Shown here in pieces: positions 31,638 to 40,844 of a stretch of 64,000 bases of DNA. The notes beneath the pieces were generated by a model. The model did no database searches and was not told the DNA's origin. It saw only the letters and a program-made list of their open reading frames with translations. The position numbers and the translations under genes are program-made. The stretch comes from Xanthomonas cassavae CFBP 4642 (GTDB lineage: Bacteria; Pseudomonadota; Gammaproteobacteria; Xanthomonadales; Xanthomonadaceae). Location: positions 4,976,815 through 5,040,814 of the forward strand of contig NZ_CM002139.1 in the NCBI RefSeq assembly GCF_000454545.1, given 5' to 3'. Numbering within the stretch: the stretch's first letter is position 1; each line of letters begins with the position of its first letter.

Positions 31638-32360
31638 TCAACGCCGCTGCGCCAGATCCTCCAGCATTTCCCAGGATTTCAGGCCGCGCCCGTTCAGATG
31701 ATGCAGCAGCACGCTGCGCAGGCTGCGGCGCAGGCCGGGCATGTCTTCGGTGGCCGGCATGCGGTCCTCCCCCAAGGCCAACAGCGCCGCGCCCGTCACG
31801 GTTTCGCGCCGATCTTGCGCCAGACGTTCGCTCAATACCCGCATGGCGCCTTCCTGCGGGTCGAGTCGATAGCGCGCCGCCGGGTCGATCGACTGCCCGT
31901 CGCTGTCGTGCTGCAGATCGAAGGCAAACCCCAGCCCCTCCAGCACATCGCGCTCGAACCGGCGCAGCCCCCACGCCAGCGACACCTCCGATGCCAGATG
32001 CGCGCGTGCCTGCGCATAGCACGCGTAGAGCTCCGGCACCGAATCGTTACGAGGGGCCAGGCGCAGCAACAGCTCGCTGATGTAGAAACCGGCCAGCATG
32101 CGTTCGCCGACCAATCGCGGGGCTGTATCCAGCGCTTCGGCCTGACGCAGCTGCGCAAGTTCGCCACGTTGCACGGCCGTGAACTGGATCAGTTGCAGCG
32201 GCTGCAGCGCCGCACGCAGCGCCTGTTTGCGCGGGCCCTGCACGCCACGCGCCAGCAACCCGACCCGCCCGTGCTGCTCGGTCAGCACTTCTACCAGCAC
32301 GCTGGTCTCGCGCCAGGCTCGCACATGCAGAACGAAGCCGTGTTCGTGCTCGATCAGCAT
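31638..32360 (-). CDS. recO: DNA repair protein RecO
   Basis: A 240-residue RecF-pathway mediator that helps load RecA on SSB-coated gaps. The N-terminal OB fold starts '[39 protein letters not shown]', the family opening. The helical C-terminal part includes '[25 protein letters not shown]', the RecO hallmark, and '[18 protein letters not shown]'. I start at the ATG that gives this family N-terminus; 28 upstream in-frame codons translate the adjoining repeat. It is the last gene of the lepA/lepB-rnc-era-recO block and converges with the receiver-Hpt gene. Confidence 0.94.
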   Translation of the reverse strand: MLIEHEHGFVLHVRAWRETSVLVEVLTEQHGRVGLLARGVQGPRKQALRAALQPLQLIQFTAVQRGELAQLRQAEALDTAPRLVGERMLAGFYISELLLRLAPRNDSVPELYACYAQARAHLASEVSLAWGLRRFERDVLEGLGFAFDLQHDSDGQSIDPAARYRLDPQEGAMRVLSERLAQDRRETVTGAALLALGEDRMPATEDMPGLRRSLRSVLLHHLNGRGLKSWEMLEDLAQRR

Positions 32361-32370
32361 GCGGCGGGTA

Positions 32371-32571
32371 GCCGGAACCGGAGACCGGGGACGTGGGACC
32401 CGGGAAAAGCCAGGGCACACAGTTGCTCGCCACGCCGCCGACACTGCACGCCGCCGCAGCTGCCAACTCCATGCGCCATGCGGTCAGTGCCGGAGACGCT
32501 CGCCATCGCAGCCTCCGGCTTGCTTCGGACAAACGATCCAGCGCTCTTCCCGGGTCCCCGGTCCCGGCTTC
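32371..32571. repeat. Inverted pair of heptamer-type repeats between era and recO
   Basis: Left arm 32371-32410 (GGAACCGGAGACCGGGGACG and on) and right arm 32543-32571 (CTCTTCCCGGGTCCCCGG and on) are imperfect reverse complements. They are a GGGACC variant of the GGGATT family. The right arm ends on the era stop codon and the left arm lies 10 nt before the recO start. Confidence 0.7.
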
Positions 32572-33466
32572 ATTCGTAGCCGAACGCCTTCAACGCGGCT
32601 TCGTCGTCCGACCAGCCCTCGCGCACGCGCACCCAGGTCTCCAGGAACACTTTTGCGCCGAACAGCCGCTCCATCTGCAGACGCGCCTTGCCACCGATTT
32701 CCTTCAGGCGGGTACCGCCCTTGCCGATCACGATCGCCTTCTGGCCTTCGCGCTCGACCCAGATCACCGCACCGATGCGCAGCAGCGCGCCGTCTTCGGC
32801 GAAACGTTCGATCTCCACCGTGGTGGCATACGGCAATTCTTCGCCGAGCTGACGCATCAGCTGCTCGCGGACCAGCTCGCCGGCCAGAAAACGCTGGCTG
32901 CGGTCGGTGATTTCGTCCTCGCCGAACATCGCCTCGGCTTCGGGCACCAGCTTGAGCAGATCGCTCACCAAGGCTTCCAGGCCCTTGCGCTTGAGCGCGG
33001 AGACCGGGTGCACCGCCGCGAAGGTGCGCCCTTCGCTGACCTGGGCCAGGAACGGAAACAATGCGGTCTTGTCCTTAAGCCGGTCCACCTTGTTGACGAC
33101 CAGCACCACCGGCACATTGGCGTCGCTGAGCACGCGGAAGGCCAGGGTGTCTTCTTCATCCCAGCGGCCGGCTTCGATCACCAGCACGGCGGCATCCACG
33201 CCTTCGAGCGAGCCGCGTGCGGCACGGTTCAACACCCGGTTCATCGCGCGCTTCTGCTCGCGGTGCAGCCCGGGCGTGTCGACCAGCATCAGCTGTCCTT
33301 CGGGGAAGGTGGCGATACCCAGCAAGCGATGCCGGGTGGTCTGCGGCCGGTTCGACACAATGCTGACCTTGGCGCCCACCAGGGCGTTGGTCAGGGTGGA
33401 CTTGCCGACATTCGGCCGGCCGATCACGGCAACGCTGCCGCTACGGTGGGGGGTGGTTTCGCTCAC
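32570..33466 (-). CDS. era: GTPase Era
   Basis: A 298-residue GTPase that binds 16S rRNA and 30S precursors. G1 is [10 protein letters not shown]3 is DTPGLH and G4 is NKVD. The C-terminal KH domain contains '[19 protein letters not shown]'. The start is a GTG overlapping the rnc stop (GTGA), so the pair is translationally coupled. An ATG-initiated frame further upstream would run inside rnc. The order rnc-era-recO is conserved in many bacteria. Confidence 0.95.
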   Translation of the reverse strand: MSETTPHRSGSVAVIGRPNVGKSTLTNALVGAKVSIVSNRPQTTRHRLLGIATFPEGQLMLVDTPGLHREQKRAMNRVLNRAARGSLEGVDAAVLVIEAGRWDEEDTLAFRVLSDANVPVVLVVNKVDRLKDKTALFPFLAQVSEGRTFAAVHPVSALKRKGLEALVSDLLKLVPEAEAMFGEDEITDRSQRFLAGELVREQLMRQLGEELPYATTVEIERFAEDGALLRIGAVIWVEREGQKAIVIGKGGTRLKEIGGKARLQMERLFGAKVFLETWVRVREGWSDDEAALKAFGYE

Positions 33467-34143
33467 GTGTTGACATCCAGTTGTGCGATGACGGTAGCCG
33501 CGGCCTGCCGCTCGGCAAGACGGCGCGACGTGCCCTGGCCGTCGGCGCGGGCGACGGGCTGTTCCAGGATGCAGGCGACATGGAACTGCTTGGCGTGCTC
33601 GTCGCCGCTTTCGCTGATCAGCGCGTAAGTGGGCAACGGCAGCTGCCGTGCCTGCAGCCATTCCTGCAGCCGGGTCTTGGGATCTTTTTCTGCCTTGCCC
33701 ACTGGCAGCGCCGCCAGCGAGGGCTCGAACCACGGCAGCACCACCGCCCGGCAGCGCTCGAATCCGCAGTCCAGATAGATGGCCGCGACGATCGCCTCGA
33801 CCGCATCGGCCAGGATCGAATCGCGCCGATGACCGCCGGATTTCAGCTCGCCCGGCCCCAGCGTCAGCCGTTCGCCCAGATTGAGCGTACGCCCGATCAC
33901 CGCCAGCGCCCCTTCGCGTACGAGTTCGGCGCGCGCGCGGGTCAATGCGCCTTCGTCGGCCTTGGGCCAGCGCTGATACAGCGCCTCGGCGACCAGCAGG
34001 TTGACGATGCCGTCGCCGAGAAATTCCAGCCGCTCGTTGTGCGGCGTCCCGGCGCTGCGATGGCGCAGCGCCTGGGCGAGCAGACCCGGATCGGCGAACG
34101 CGTGCCCGATCGGGTCATCGCGCTGGAAGGTTCTATTCGACAC
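33463..34143 (-). CDS. rnc: Ribonuclease III
   Basis: A 226-residue double-strand-specific endoribonuclease that processes rRNA precursors and mRNAs. The signature [10 protein letters not shown] is present with the metal-binding acidic residues, followed by '[19 protein letters not shown]' and a C-terminal double-stranded RNA-binding domain ('[11 protein letters not shown]', '[13 protein letters not shown]'-type end). It overlaps the DUF4845 gene by 11 nt at its start and era by 4 nt at its end, so the cluster is tightly coupled. Confidence 0.95.
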   Translation of the reverse strand: MSNRTFQRDDPIGHAFADPGLLAQALRHRSAGTPHNERLEFLGDGIVNLLVAEALYQRWPKADEGALTRARAELVREGALAVIGRTLNLGERLTLGPGELKSGGHRRDSILADAVEAIVAAIYLDCGFERCRAVVLPWFEPSLAALPVGKAEKDPKTRLQEWLQARQLPLPTYALISESGDEHAKQFHVACILEQPVARADGQGTSRRLAERQAAATVIAQLDVNT

Positions 34144-34510
34144 TGCGCCCTTTCAGGTCCTCTGACGTGTCGAACTTGCCCACGACATCCAGATTACCGA
34201 CCAGTTCGCGACGCACTTCGTAGTTGACCTTCATCCGCCAACCGCCATCCACTCGCTCAAACTTCACGTCTTCTTTTTTGACGTTTTCCGAATAGTTGAT
34301 GTACAGGCGACGAAAGAACAGGTCCTGCAACTTGGACGGGTCCATGTTGGCACTCCCCGGCTCGTTGGCCAGGCCCTTCATCGCCGTGCGCACGGAGTAA
34401 TACTCCTGGTACATCGGAAACAGCTTCATCCCGATGTACAGGCCGAACCCCACCACCGCCAGCACCACCACGAACGACGTCAACGTCATACCGCTTTGCT
34501 TGCGCTTCAT
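34133..34510 (-). CDS. DUF4845 membrane-anchored protein
   Basis: A 125-residue protein with a single N-terminal membrane helix (residues about 6-28, '[25 protein letters not shown]') and a periplasmic domain of about 90 residues. It is the DUF4845 protein routinely found between lepB and rnc in gammaproteobacteria, function unknown. The N-terminus ([10 protein letters not shown]) resembles a type IV pilin-like leader, but the pilin Phe/Glu cleavage context is absent. The start is the ATG giving MKRKQSG. It overlaps rnc by 11 nt. Confidence 0.88.
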   Translation of the reverse strand: MKRKQSGMTLTSFVVVLAVVGFGLYIGMKLFPMYQEYYSVRTAMKGLANEPGSANMDPSKLQDLFFRRLYINYSENVKKEDVKFERVDGGWRMKVNYEVRRELVGNLDVVGKFDTSEDLKGRSVE

Positions 34511-34540
34511 TGTGCTTCCCCTGGCACGCCGTGCGTGCAT

Positions 34541-35341
34541 TTACTGGATTCCAGTCCCGATCCGCGATGGATCGAAACTCCCCTTGCAGAACCACCCTTC
34601 GCAATTGAGCCAGATCAGGAACGCCTTGCCGCGCAGATTGGCTTCGGGCAGAAAGTGCGTCTGGGTCCAGAACCGGCTGTCTTCGCTATTGTCGCGATTG
34701 TCCCCCATCACGAAATAGCTGTCCGCCGGCACCGTCCAGTCGCCCTGGCCGGCCGGCATGTTGCGGTCTACCCACTCCAGCACGGTGTGGGTGCGGCCCG
34801 GCAAATCCTCGACCAGCAATGTGGTGCCGGTCATCTCGGCGCCCTTGCCCTTGCCGATGTACTCGCCCTTGACCGTATAGCGCATGGGCTTGTCATTGAT
34901 GTACAGCGTATCGCCATGGAAGCCGATCCTGTCGCCCGGCAGGCCCACCACCCGCTTGATCCAGTTCTGGTCCGGCGCATGCGGCGGCTTGAACACCACC
35001 ACGTCGCCGCGCTTGGGCTCGCCGGTGGGGATGAACTTGGTATTGGTGATCGGCAGACGGAAACCGTAGGCGAACTTGTTGACCAGGATGAAATCGCCGA
35101 TCAACAGGTTGGGCATCATCGAGCTGGACGGAATCTTGTACGGCTCGGCCACGAAGCTGCGCAGGATCAGCACCACCGCCAGCACCGGAAAGAAGGCGCG
35201 CGAGTAGTCGATGATCGCCGGCTCGCTGTCCAGCAACCCGGCGCGTGCGGCGCGGCGCTTGGCCAGGAACAGCTTGTCCAGCAACCAGATGAAGCCGGTG
35301 CCCAGGGTCAGCACCACCAGGACGATTTCAAACCATTTCAT
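34541..35341 (-). CDS. lepB: Signal peptidase I
   Basis: A 266-residue type I signal peptidase that cleaves Sec and Tat signal peptides at the periplasmic face. Two N-terminal membrane segments (about 3-22 and 50-68). The catalytic Ser is in 'PSSSMMPNLLIGD', the Lys general base is in 'WIKRVVGLPGD', and box E is 'GDNRDNSEDSR'. I start at the ATG of MKWFEIVLVV; in-frame codons upstream translate repeat sequence. It lies between lepA and DUF4845 as in many proteobacteria. Confidence 0.94.
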   Translation of the reverse strand: MKWFEIVLVVLTLGTGFIWLLDKLFLAKRRAARAGLLDSEPAIIDYSRAFFPVLAVVLILRSFVAEPYKIPSSSMMPNLLIGDFILVNKFAYGFRLPITNTKFIPTGEPKRGDVVVFKPPHAPDQNWIKRVVGLPGDRIGFHGDTLYINDKPMRYTVKGEYIGKGKGAEMTGTTLLVEDLPGRTHTVLEWVDRNMPAGQGDWTVPADSYFVMGDNRDNSEDSRFWTQTHFLPEANLRGKAFLIWLNCEGWFCKGSFDPSRIGTGIQ

Positions 35342-35356
35342 TGGTGTTCCTTCGGA

Positions 35357-35447
35357 ACGGGATTCGGGATTGGAGATTGGGGATTCGCAACAGCAGGAAG
35401 GCGGACGAGCCGTTGCCAATCCCGAATGGCGAATCCCGAATCCCGGT
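35357..35447. repeat. Inverted pair of heptamer repeats between lepA and lepB
   Basis: Left arm 35357-35390 (AACGGGATTCGGGATTGGAG and on) and right arm 35412-35447 (GTTGCCAATCCCGAATGGCG and on). The right arm abuts the lepA stop codon and the left arm begins 15 nt before the lepB start. With a spacer of only about 20 nt, this is the pair most likely to fold as an RNA stem-loop. Confidence 0.78.
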
Positions 35448-37252
35448 TACTTGTCCATCTGCAAGACAGCCAGGAAGGCTTCCTGCGGAATCTCCACGCG
35501 GCCGACCTGCTTCATGCGCTTCTTGCCTTCCTTCTGCTTCTCCAGCAGCTTCTTCTTGCGCGACACGTCGCCACCATAGCATTTGGCCAGCACGTTCTTG
35601 CGCATCGCCTTGACCGTGGAGCGCGAGATGATCTGCGAGCCGATCGCGGCCTGGATCGCCACGTCGAACATCTGCCGCGGGATCAGGTCCTTCATCTTTT
35701 CGCACAGCTCGCGCCCGCGCCGATCTGCATGGCTGCGGTGCACGATCAGCGACAGCGCATCGACCTTGTCGCCGTTGATCAGCACGTCCACGCGCACGAA
35801 CGGGCCGGCATCGAACCGCACGAAGTGGTAATCCAGCGAGGCGTAGCCACGGCTGACCGACTTGAGCTTGTCGAAGAAATCCAGCACCACCTCGGCCATC
35901 GGCAGCTCGTAGCTGATCTGCACCTGGCTGCCCAGATAATTGATGCCGATCTGGGTGCCGCGCTTTTCCTCGCACAGCTTGATGATGTTGCCGATGTACT
36001 CCTCGGGAGTGAGGACGTTGGCGCGGATGATGGGCTCGCGGATCTCATCCACCAGGTTCAACTGCGGCAACTTGGCCGGGTTGTCCATGTTGACGATGGA
36101 ACCGTCGGTCTTGAGCACTTCATAGACCACGGTTGGCGCAGTGCTGATCAGGTCCAGGTTGTATTCGCGCTCCAGCCGCTCCTGCACGATTTCCATGTGC
36201 AGCATGCCCAAAAAGCCGCAGCGGAAGCCGAAGCCCATCGCCTCGGAGCTTTCCGGCTCGAAGCGCAGCGCCGCATCGTTCAGGCGCAGCTTGTCGAGCG
36301 CTTCGCGCAGGTCCGGATAGTCCTCGGCATCGACCGGAAACAGGCCGGCGAACACGCGCGGCTGCATTTCCTGGAAACCGGGCAAGGCATGCGGGGCGGG
36401 ATCGCCGGCCAGGGTCAGGGTGTCGCCGACCGGCGCACCATGCACGTCCTTGATCGAGGCATTGATCCAGCCCACTTCGCCGGCGCCCAGCGCCGCCAGT
36501 TCCTTGCGCTTGGGCGTGAACACGCCGACCTTGTCCACCAGATGGGTGCGGCCGGTGGACATCACCAGGATCTTGCTGCCCGGCTTGATCTCGCCCTGCA
36601 TCACGCGCACCAGCGAGACCACGCCCAGGTAGTTATCGAACCAGGAATCGATGATCAGCGCCTGCAGCTTGTCGGTATCGCGCGGCTTCGGCGGCGGGAT
36701 GCGATGCACGATCGCTTCCAGCACCAGATCGATGTTCAGGCCGGTCTTGGCGCTGACCGCCACCGCGTCTCCGGCATCGATGCCGATCACCGCTTCGATC
36801 TCGGCCTTGGCACGGTCGACATCGGCGGTGGGCAGGTCAATCTTGTTGAGCACCGGCACCACTTCCAGGCCCTGCTCCACTGCCGTGTAGCAGTTGGCCA
36901 CCGACTGCGCTTCCACGCCCTGCGCCGCATCCACCACCAGCAGCGCGCCCTCGCAGGCGGCCAGTGAGCGACTGACTTCGTAGGAGAAATCCACATGCCC
37001 GGGGGTGTCGATGAAGTTCAGGTGGTAGGTCTGCCCGTCCTTGGCCGTGTACGGCAGGGACACCGACTGCGCCTTGATGGTGATGCCGCGTTCGCGCTCG
37101 ATCGGGTTGGAGTCCAGCACCTGGGCCTCCATCTCGCGCGCCTGCAGGCCGCCACACAGCTGGATGATCCGGTCGGCCAGGGTGGATTTGCCGTGGTCGA
37201 CATGGGCGATGATGGAGAAATTGCGGATGTTCCGCATTGAATCAGAGGACAT
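35447..37252 (-). CDS. lepA: Elongation factor 4 (LepA)
   Basis: A 601-residue translational GTPase that acts on stalled or initiating ribosomes. G1 is AHVDHGKST, the switch region is '[12 protein letters not shown]', G3 is DTPGHVDF and G4 is NKID. EF-G-like domains III and V follow, and the LepA-specific C-terminal domain ends in a basic '[25 protein letters not shown]'. The start used is [12 protein letters not shown]; the internal ATG five codons later is also possible. It is the first gene of the lepA-lepB block. Confidence 0.95.
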   Translation of the reverse strand: MSSDSMRNIRNFSIIAHVDHGKSTLADRIIQLCGGLQAREMEAQVLDSNPIERERGITIKAQSVSLPYTAKDGQTYHLNFIDTPGHVDFSYEVSRSLAACEGALLVVDAAQGVEAQSVANCYTAVEQGLEVVPVLNKIDLPTADVDRAKAEIEAVIGIDAGDAVAVSAKTGLNIDLVLEAIVHRIPPPKPRDTDKLQALIIDSWFDNYLGVVSLVRVMQGEIKPGSKILVMSTGRTHLVDKVGVFTPKRKELAALGAGEVGWINASIKDVHGAPVGDTLTLAGDPAPHALPGFQEMQPRVFAGLFPVDAEDYPDLREALDKLRLNDAALRFEPESSEAMGFGFRCGFLGMLHMEIVQERLEREYNLDLISTAPTVVYEVLKTDGSIVNMDNPAKLPQLNLVDEIREPIIRANVLTPEEYIGNIIKLCEEKRGTQIGINYLGSQVQISYELPMAEVVLDFFDKLKSVSRGYASLDYHFVRFDAGPFVRVDVLINGDKVDALSLIVHRSHADRRGRELCEKMKDLIPRQMFDVAIQAAIGSQIISRSTVKAMRKNVLAKCYGGDVSRKKKLLEKQKEGKKRMKQVGRVEIPQEAFLAVLQMDK

Positions 37253-37319
37253 TGAGGTGGGCGCCGGCGCAGCCGTCGTCAGGGTAACGCAGCATTATCG
37301 CATGGTCGGCCCCATTGGG

Positions 37320-37413
37320 GCCGGGAATTGGGAATCGGGAGTGGGGAATCGGAAAAGCCAGGCGGGCCATCGTCTCGCGGACCCGCTCTTGCCATTCCCG
37401 ATTCCCGATTCCC
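37320..37413. repeat. Inverted pair of heptamer repeats between mucD and lepA
   Basis: Left arm 37320-37352 (GCCGGGAATTGGGAATCGGG and on) and right arm 37391-37413 (GCCATTCCCGATTCCCGATT and on). It is the most regular copy, with GGGAATC units. The right arm lies 4 nt from the mucD stop codon. Confidence 0.78.
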
Positions 37414-37417
37414 TCCG

Positions 37418-38995
37418 TTAGCCGCCGGCCTTCAAGGCCACATAACTCGTCGCCTTGCCATCGGTGACCAGCAGCATGACCACGTCGCCCTTCTTGTAGC
37501 TGGACAGCGCGCGGTTGAGTTCGGCGACGGTGCCGACCTTGGTGCGGCCGACGCGGGCGATGATCAGGCCCGGCGACAGCGGTGGCTGGGTGCTGCGCGC
37601 CGCGGGGCCGGTGACCGCGGCAATCCGCACGCCCTCGCCTGCATCCAGGCCCAGGCGGCTGCGTTCGGCGGCGGTCAGATCGGCGACTTGCAGGCCCAGC
37701 AAGGCCACGCTGGCCGGAGCCTCCGGCTTGGCATCCTCGGCGGCGGTGCGCGGTGCAGCGCTCTCGCTGCCGTCCTGCAACGGCGCCAGGGTCACGCTGA
37801 CATGGCGCGGCTTGCCGTCGCGCAGCACGTCCAAGTTGACCTTGGTACCCGGTGCCATCAGGCCGATCATCGGCGGCAGATCGCTGGCCACCTCGATCGG
37901 CTTGCCGTTGACCGCGCGGATCACATCACCCACTTCAACGCCAGCCTTGGCCGCCGGGCTGCCGGCGGGAATGTCGTTGACCAGCGCGCCGCGCGTATCC
38001 GGCAGGCCCAGGCCCTGCGCCTTCAACGAATCGATCGGGCCGACCGCCACGCCCAGCATGCCGCGACTGACCCGCCCGGTGGCCTTGATCTGCTCGGCGG
38101 CACTGAAGGCCAGGTCGATCGGGATCGCGAAGCTGATCCCCATGTAGCCGCCCGACGCGGAGAAGATCTGCGAATTGATGCCGACCACCTCGCCGCGGGT
38201 GTTGAGCAGCGGGCCGCCGGAGTTGCCCTGGTTGATCGCCACGTCGGTCTGGATGAAGGGCACGTAGCGCTGATCCGCGTACGGATTGCTGCGACCGGTG
38301 GCACTGACGATGCCGGCAGTGACCGAGTGGTCCAGGCCGAACGGCGAGCCGATCGCCACCACCCACTGGCCCGGCTTGAGCGTGTTGGAATCGCCCAGGC
38401 GCACGGTGGGCAGGCCCTTGGCCTCGATCTTGAGCAGCGCCACGTCGTACTGCTCGTCGCTGCCGACCACCTTGGCCTTGAACTCGCGGCGGTCGGTCAG
38501 CTTGACGGTGACTTCGCTGGCGCCGTCGACCACGTGATGATTGGTCAGCACATACCCATCAGCGGAAATGATGAAGCCCGAGCCCATCGACTTGCCGGCA
38601 ATGCCGCCATCGTCATCGCCACCACCCGGCCCCTGCCACGGACCGCCCGGCATCTGGAAATCCGGCCCGAAGAAGCGCCTGAAGAACTCCGGCATCTGCT
38701 CGTCGTCGGGCATGCCGCCCTGACCACCGCGCCCGCCACGCGCCGAACGCGCCATCGCGTCCTTGCGGGTGATGATGGCTTCGATATTGACCACACCCGG
38801 GCCGACCTGCTCGACCAGATTGGTGAAGTCTGGCAAACCCGCCACCAGCTGCGGCGCCGGGGTGGTGCTGCGGTTGGCAGTGATCGGGGCACTGGCCTTG
38901 GGCGCGGGTGCGGGTGCGGTTTGCTGGGCACAGGCGGCCAGCGGCAGGGTCATGGCAAGCAGGCCGAACATCTGGGTACGGATGCGGTGATTCAT
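37418..38995 (-). CDS. mucD: Periplasmic serine protease MucD/DegP-like
   Basis: A 525-residue HtrA-family protease/chaperone. The signal region ends in LPLAAC, a lipobox, so the mature protein could be lipid-anchored. The catalytic triad is His in TNHHVV, Asp in YDVALLKI and Ser in GNSGGPL. Two PDZ domains follow: about 290-390 with 'GDVIRAVNGKPIE', and the final 100 residues. A Gly/Asp-rich loop precedes the protease domain. It is the third gene of the rpoE-rseA-mucD cluster, about 109 bp from rseA. It degrades misfolded envelope proteins and in related bacteria modulates the sigma-E response. Confidence 0.93.
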   Translation of the reverse strand: MNHRIRTQMFGLLAMTLPLAACAQQTAPAPAPKASAPITANRSTTPAPQLVAGLPDFTNLVEQVGPGVVNIEAIITRKDAMARSARGGRGGQGGMPDDEQMPEFFRRFFGPDFQMPGGPWQGPGGGDDDGGIAGKSMGSGFIISADGYVLTNHHVVDGASEVTVKLTDRREFKAKVVGSDEQYDVALLKIEAKGLPTVRLGDSNTLKPGQWVVAIGSPFGLDHSVTAGIVSATGRSNPYADQRYVPFIQTDVAINQGNSGGPLLNTRGEVVGINSQIFSASGGYMGISFAIPIDLAFSAAEQIKATGRVSRGMLGVAVGPIDSLKAQGLGLPDTRGALVNDIPAGSPAAKAGVEVGDVIRAVNGKPIEVASDLPPMIGLMAPGTKVNLDVLRDGKPRHVSVTLAPLQDGSESAAPRTAAEDAKPEAPASVALLGLQVADLTAAERSRLGLDAGEGVRIAAVTGPAARSTQPPLSPGLIIARVGRTKVGTVAELNRALSSYKKGDVVMLLVTDGKATSYVALKAGG

Positions 38996-39104
38996 CGAGT
39001 TGCCTCCGATGGCAGGGCGACAGGAACCTGAACCCATGCAGCGGCACGGGTCCGACAAGGTAACGGGAGGGAGGGCGCCGAGTGGATGAAGATCGGCCGC
39101 CGGA

Positions 39105-39992
39105 TCAGTATTGCGGGCCCTGCGCCGACGAAGGCGGACTTGGTGCTGGAGCCCGGGCCGCCTGCGGCGCTGGTTCGAACGGATAGAACGCCGGGCCCTG
39201 GCGACTCTGGCTGAAACTGGCGTTGAGCGGACTGTTGCCAACGCCAGGCAGTGCCGCGCGCGGCCAGGGACGCGCCTGCAAGGTGGTATCCGGGTGCGTG
39301 AACGGGTTGGATGGCGCCACCGGGCTCGCCGCGGCCGGCGTGGCGGCAGCCACCATCGGAGCCGGCGCCTGCTGCTGGCGCGCCGCCGCACTGCGTGCCA
39401 CCTGCTGATTGCGGGTCGCGGCGCCGCGGCGCGTGGAGGCCAGAGCCGCGGCCGGAACCGCCGCAACCAGCGCGCCGCCGCCGCCGTCGCCGTCGCCGTC
39501 GCCGGGGTTGGCGGGGACGGGAGCTGCGGGCGCCTTCGGCGCGACGGGCGGCTGGACCGCGGCAGGCACCTGGGCGGCGGTGGCATACACCGGCACCTCA
39601 GTGACCGGCCGGGCCGGATCCGGCAAGCGTTCGCGCGCCATGAACATGGCGATCGCCGCGACCGAGGCGGCGATCGCCGCGCCGCCACCCCACCGCCAGC
39701 GTACCGCCGCGCGCGGCATCGGCTGTGGCTGCGGTGCAGGCTCGTCGGCGATCGCACTGCGGACCCGCGCCGCGAAATCCAGCGGCGCCGGCGCGCTGGC
39801 CGCGCCGCGCAGCACGTCGCCGCACAGCTGCCAACGTTCGTGGCAACCGGCCAGCTCGTCGTCGTGGGCCAGGCGGCGCAACAGGAAACGCGATTCGTCG
39901 GCACTCAGCTCACCGTCGACCAGCGCGGACAATTGCTGCCGGTAGTGGCGTTCGAACTTGTCGGTGGTGGACATGTCGGGGTTATGGCTCAT
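39105..39992 (-). CDS. rseA: Anti-sigma-E factor RseA (MucA-like)
   Basis: A 295-residue membrane anti-sigma factor. The N-terminal sigma-binding domain (about 10-65) reads 'QQLSALVDGELSADESRFLLRRLAHDDELAGCHERWQL', the RseA/MucA pattern. A single membrane helix lies at about 100-117 ('GGGAAIAASVAAIAMFMA'). The periplasmic part is unusually long and low-complexity, rich in Pro, Ala, Gln and Gly. The ATG overlaps the rpoE stop (ATGA), so sigma and anti-sigma are made together. Regulated proteolysis of RseA would release sigma-E on envelope stress. Confidence 0.9.
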   Translation of the reverse strand: MSHNPDMSTTDKFERHYRQQLSALVDGELSADESRFLLRRLAHDDELAGCHERWQLCGDVLRGAASAPAPLDFAARVRSAIADEPAPQPQPMPRAAVRWRWGGGAAIAASVAAIAMFMARERLPDPARPVTEVPVYATAAQVPAAVQPPVAPKAPAAPVPANPGDGDGDGGGGALVAAVPAAALASTRRGAATRNQQVARSAAARQQQAPAPMVAAATPAAASPVAPSNPFTHPDTTLQARPWPRAALPGVGNSPLNASFSQSRQGPAFYPFEPAPQAARAPAPSPPSSAQGPQY

Positions 39993-40609
39993 ACACGGTG
40001 TCGCTCACGGGTAGCGCTATCGGTCTCCAGCAGAGGCCGCAGCTCGATGTCGATGGCCTCGCGCGCCCGGAAGATGCGCGAGCGCACCGTTCCGATCGGG
40101 CAATCCATCTTTCGCGCGATGTCCTCGTAACTCAGACCTTCCACCTCGCGCAGGGTGATGGCCAACCGAAGTTCTTCCGGTAGGGCTTGGACCGCGCGCA
40201 TCACCGTTTGTTCCAGCTCCTGTCGCATCAGTTCACGCTCCGGGGTATTGGTATCGCGCAACCGGGTGGCCCCATCGAACTGCTCGGCATCGCTGATCTC
40301 GATGTCGTCGGTGGGCGGCCGGCGGTTGTGCGCAACCAGATGGTTCTTGGCAGTGTTGACGGCAATGCGGTGCAGCCACGTATAGAACTGGGCGTCGCCG
40401 CGGAAACTGTTGATGGCGCGATACGCGCGCACAAACGTGTCCTGGGCCACATCCTGGCATTCGCTCCAGTCGGCGATGTAGCGCCCGATCAGGGCAACGA
40501 TCCGATGCTGGTACTTGCGTACCAGCACATCGAACGCCGCGCTCTCGCCGCGCTGCACACGCCGGACCAGTTCAAGGTCCAGCTCCTGAGGTGTATCGAC
40601 TTCGGCCAT
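39989..40609 (-). CDS. rpoE: RNA polymerase sigma-E factor (ECF)
   Basis: A 206-residue ECF sigma factor with region 2 ('FDVLVRKYQHRIVALIGRYI...DVAQDTFVRAYRAINSFRGDAQFYTWLHRIAVNTAKNHL') and region 4 ('LREVEGLSYEDIARKMDCPIGTVRSRIFRAREAI') intact. It matches the RpoE/AlgU subgroup that responds to misfolded outer-membrane proteins. I start at the ATG of MAEVDTPQELDLELV, preceded by AGGAG; the much longer upstream frame crosses the promoter. It heads the rpoE-rseA-mucD cluster. A sigma-E-like promoter lies 38-67 nt upstream. Confidence 0.95.
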   Translation of the reverse strand: MAEVDTPQELDLELVRRVQRGESAAFDVLVRKYQHRIVALIGRYIADWSECQDVAQDTFVRAYRAINSFRGDAQFYTWLHRIAVNTAKNHLVAHNRRPPTDDIEISDAEQFDGATRLRDTNTPERELMRQELEQTVMRAVQALPEELRLAITLREVEGLSYEDIARKMDCPIGTVRSRIFRAREAIDIELRPLLETDSATRERHRV

Positions 40610-40646
40610 GGTGGGCCGCACTCCTGTCAGCCCACCGAAGTCGGGC

Positions 40647-40676
40647 AATGAGACCGCCATTGAAGAGGAAAGTTCA
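40647..40676 (-). promoter_or_regulatory. Sigma-E-type promoter upstream of rpoE
   Basis: On the minus strand TGAACTT (-35) and TCTCATT (-10) are separated by 16 nt, the same element order and spacing as known E. coli sigma-E promoters (GGAACTT/TGAACTT and TCTGA). Transcription would begin about 30 nt before the rpoE ATG. It implies autoregulation. Confidence 0.65.
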
Positions 40677-40844
40677 TACCGATCCGTACGAGCGTCGCGC
40701 ATCAGGGTAGCGGTACCGATGCGCCGCCAGCGGCACCTCGCCGAAGCGCGCGCCGTCCCTGTCGACAGGTATGGGTATTTGACGTGAAGGAAACAACCTC
40801 TGGATGATAACGGCCTTTCCTTATATCGCCGGACGGCCAACCGC

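Noticed and set aside
34133..34510. Type IV pilin-like protein
   Set aside because: The N-terminus looks like a pilin leader, but the conserved Glu5-type context is missing and the position between lepB and rnc is diagnostic for DUF4845.
34496..36967. An 823-codon plus-strand frame opposite lepB and lepA
   Set aside because: Both genes on the minus strand are unmistakable and full length. The antisense translation is rich in His, Gln and Asp with no domain.
39111..40130. Plus-strand frame opposite rseA
   Set aside because: Poly-Arg/Gly translation generated by the Pro/Ala-rich codons of rseA on the other strand.
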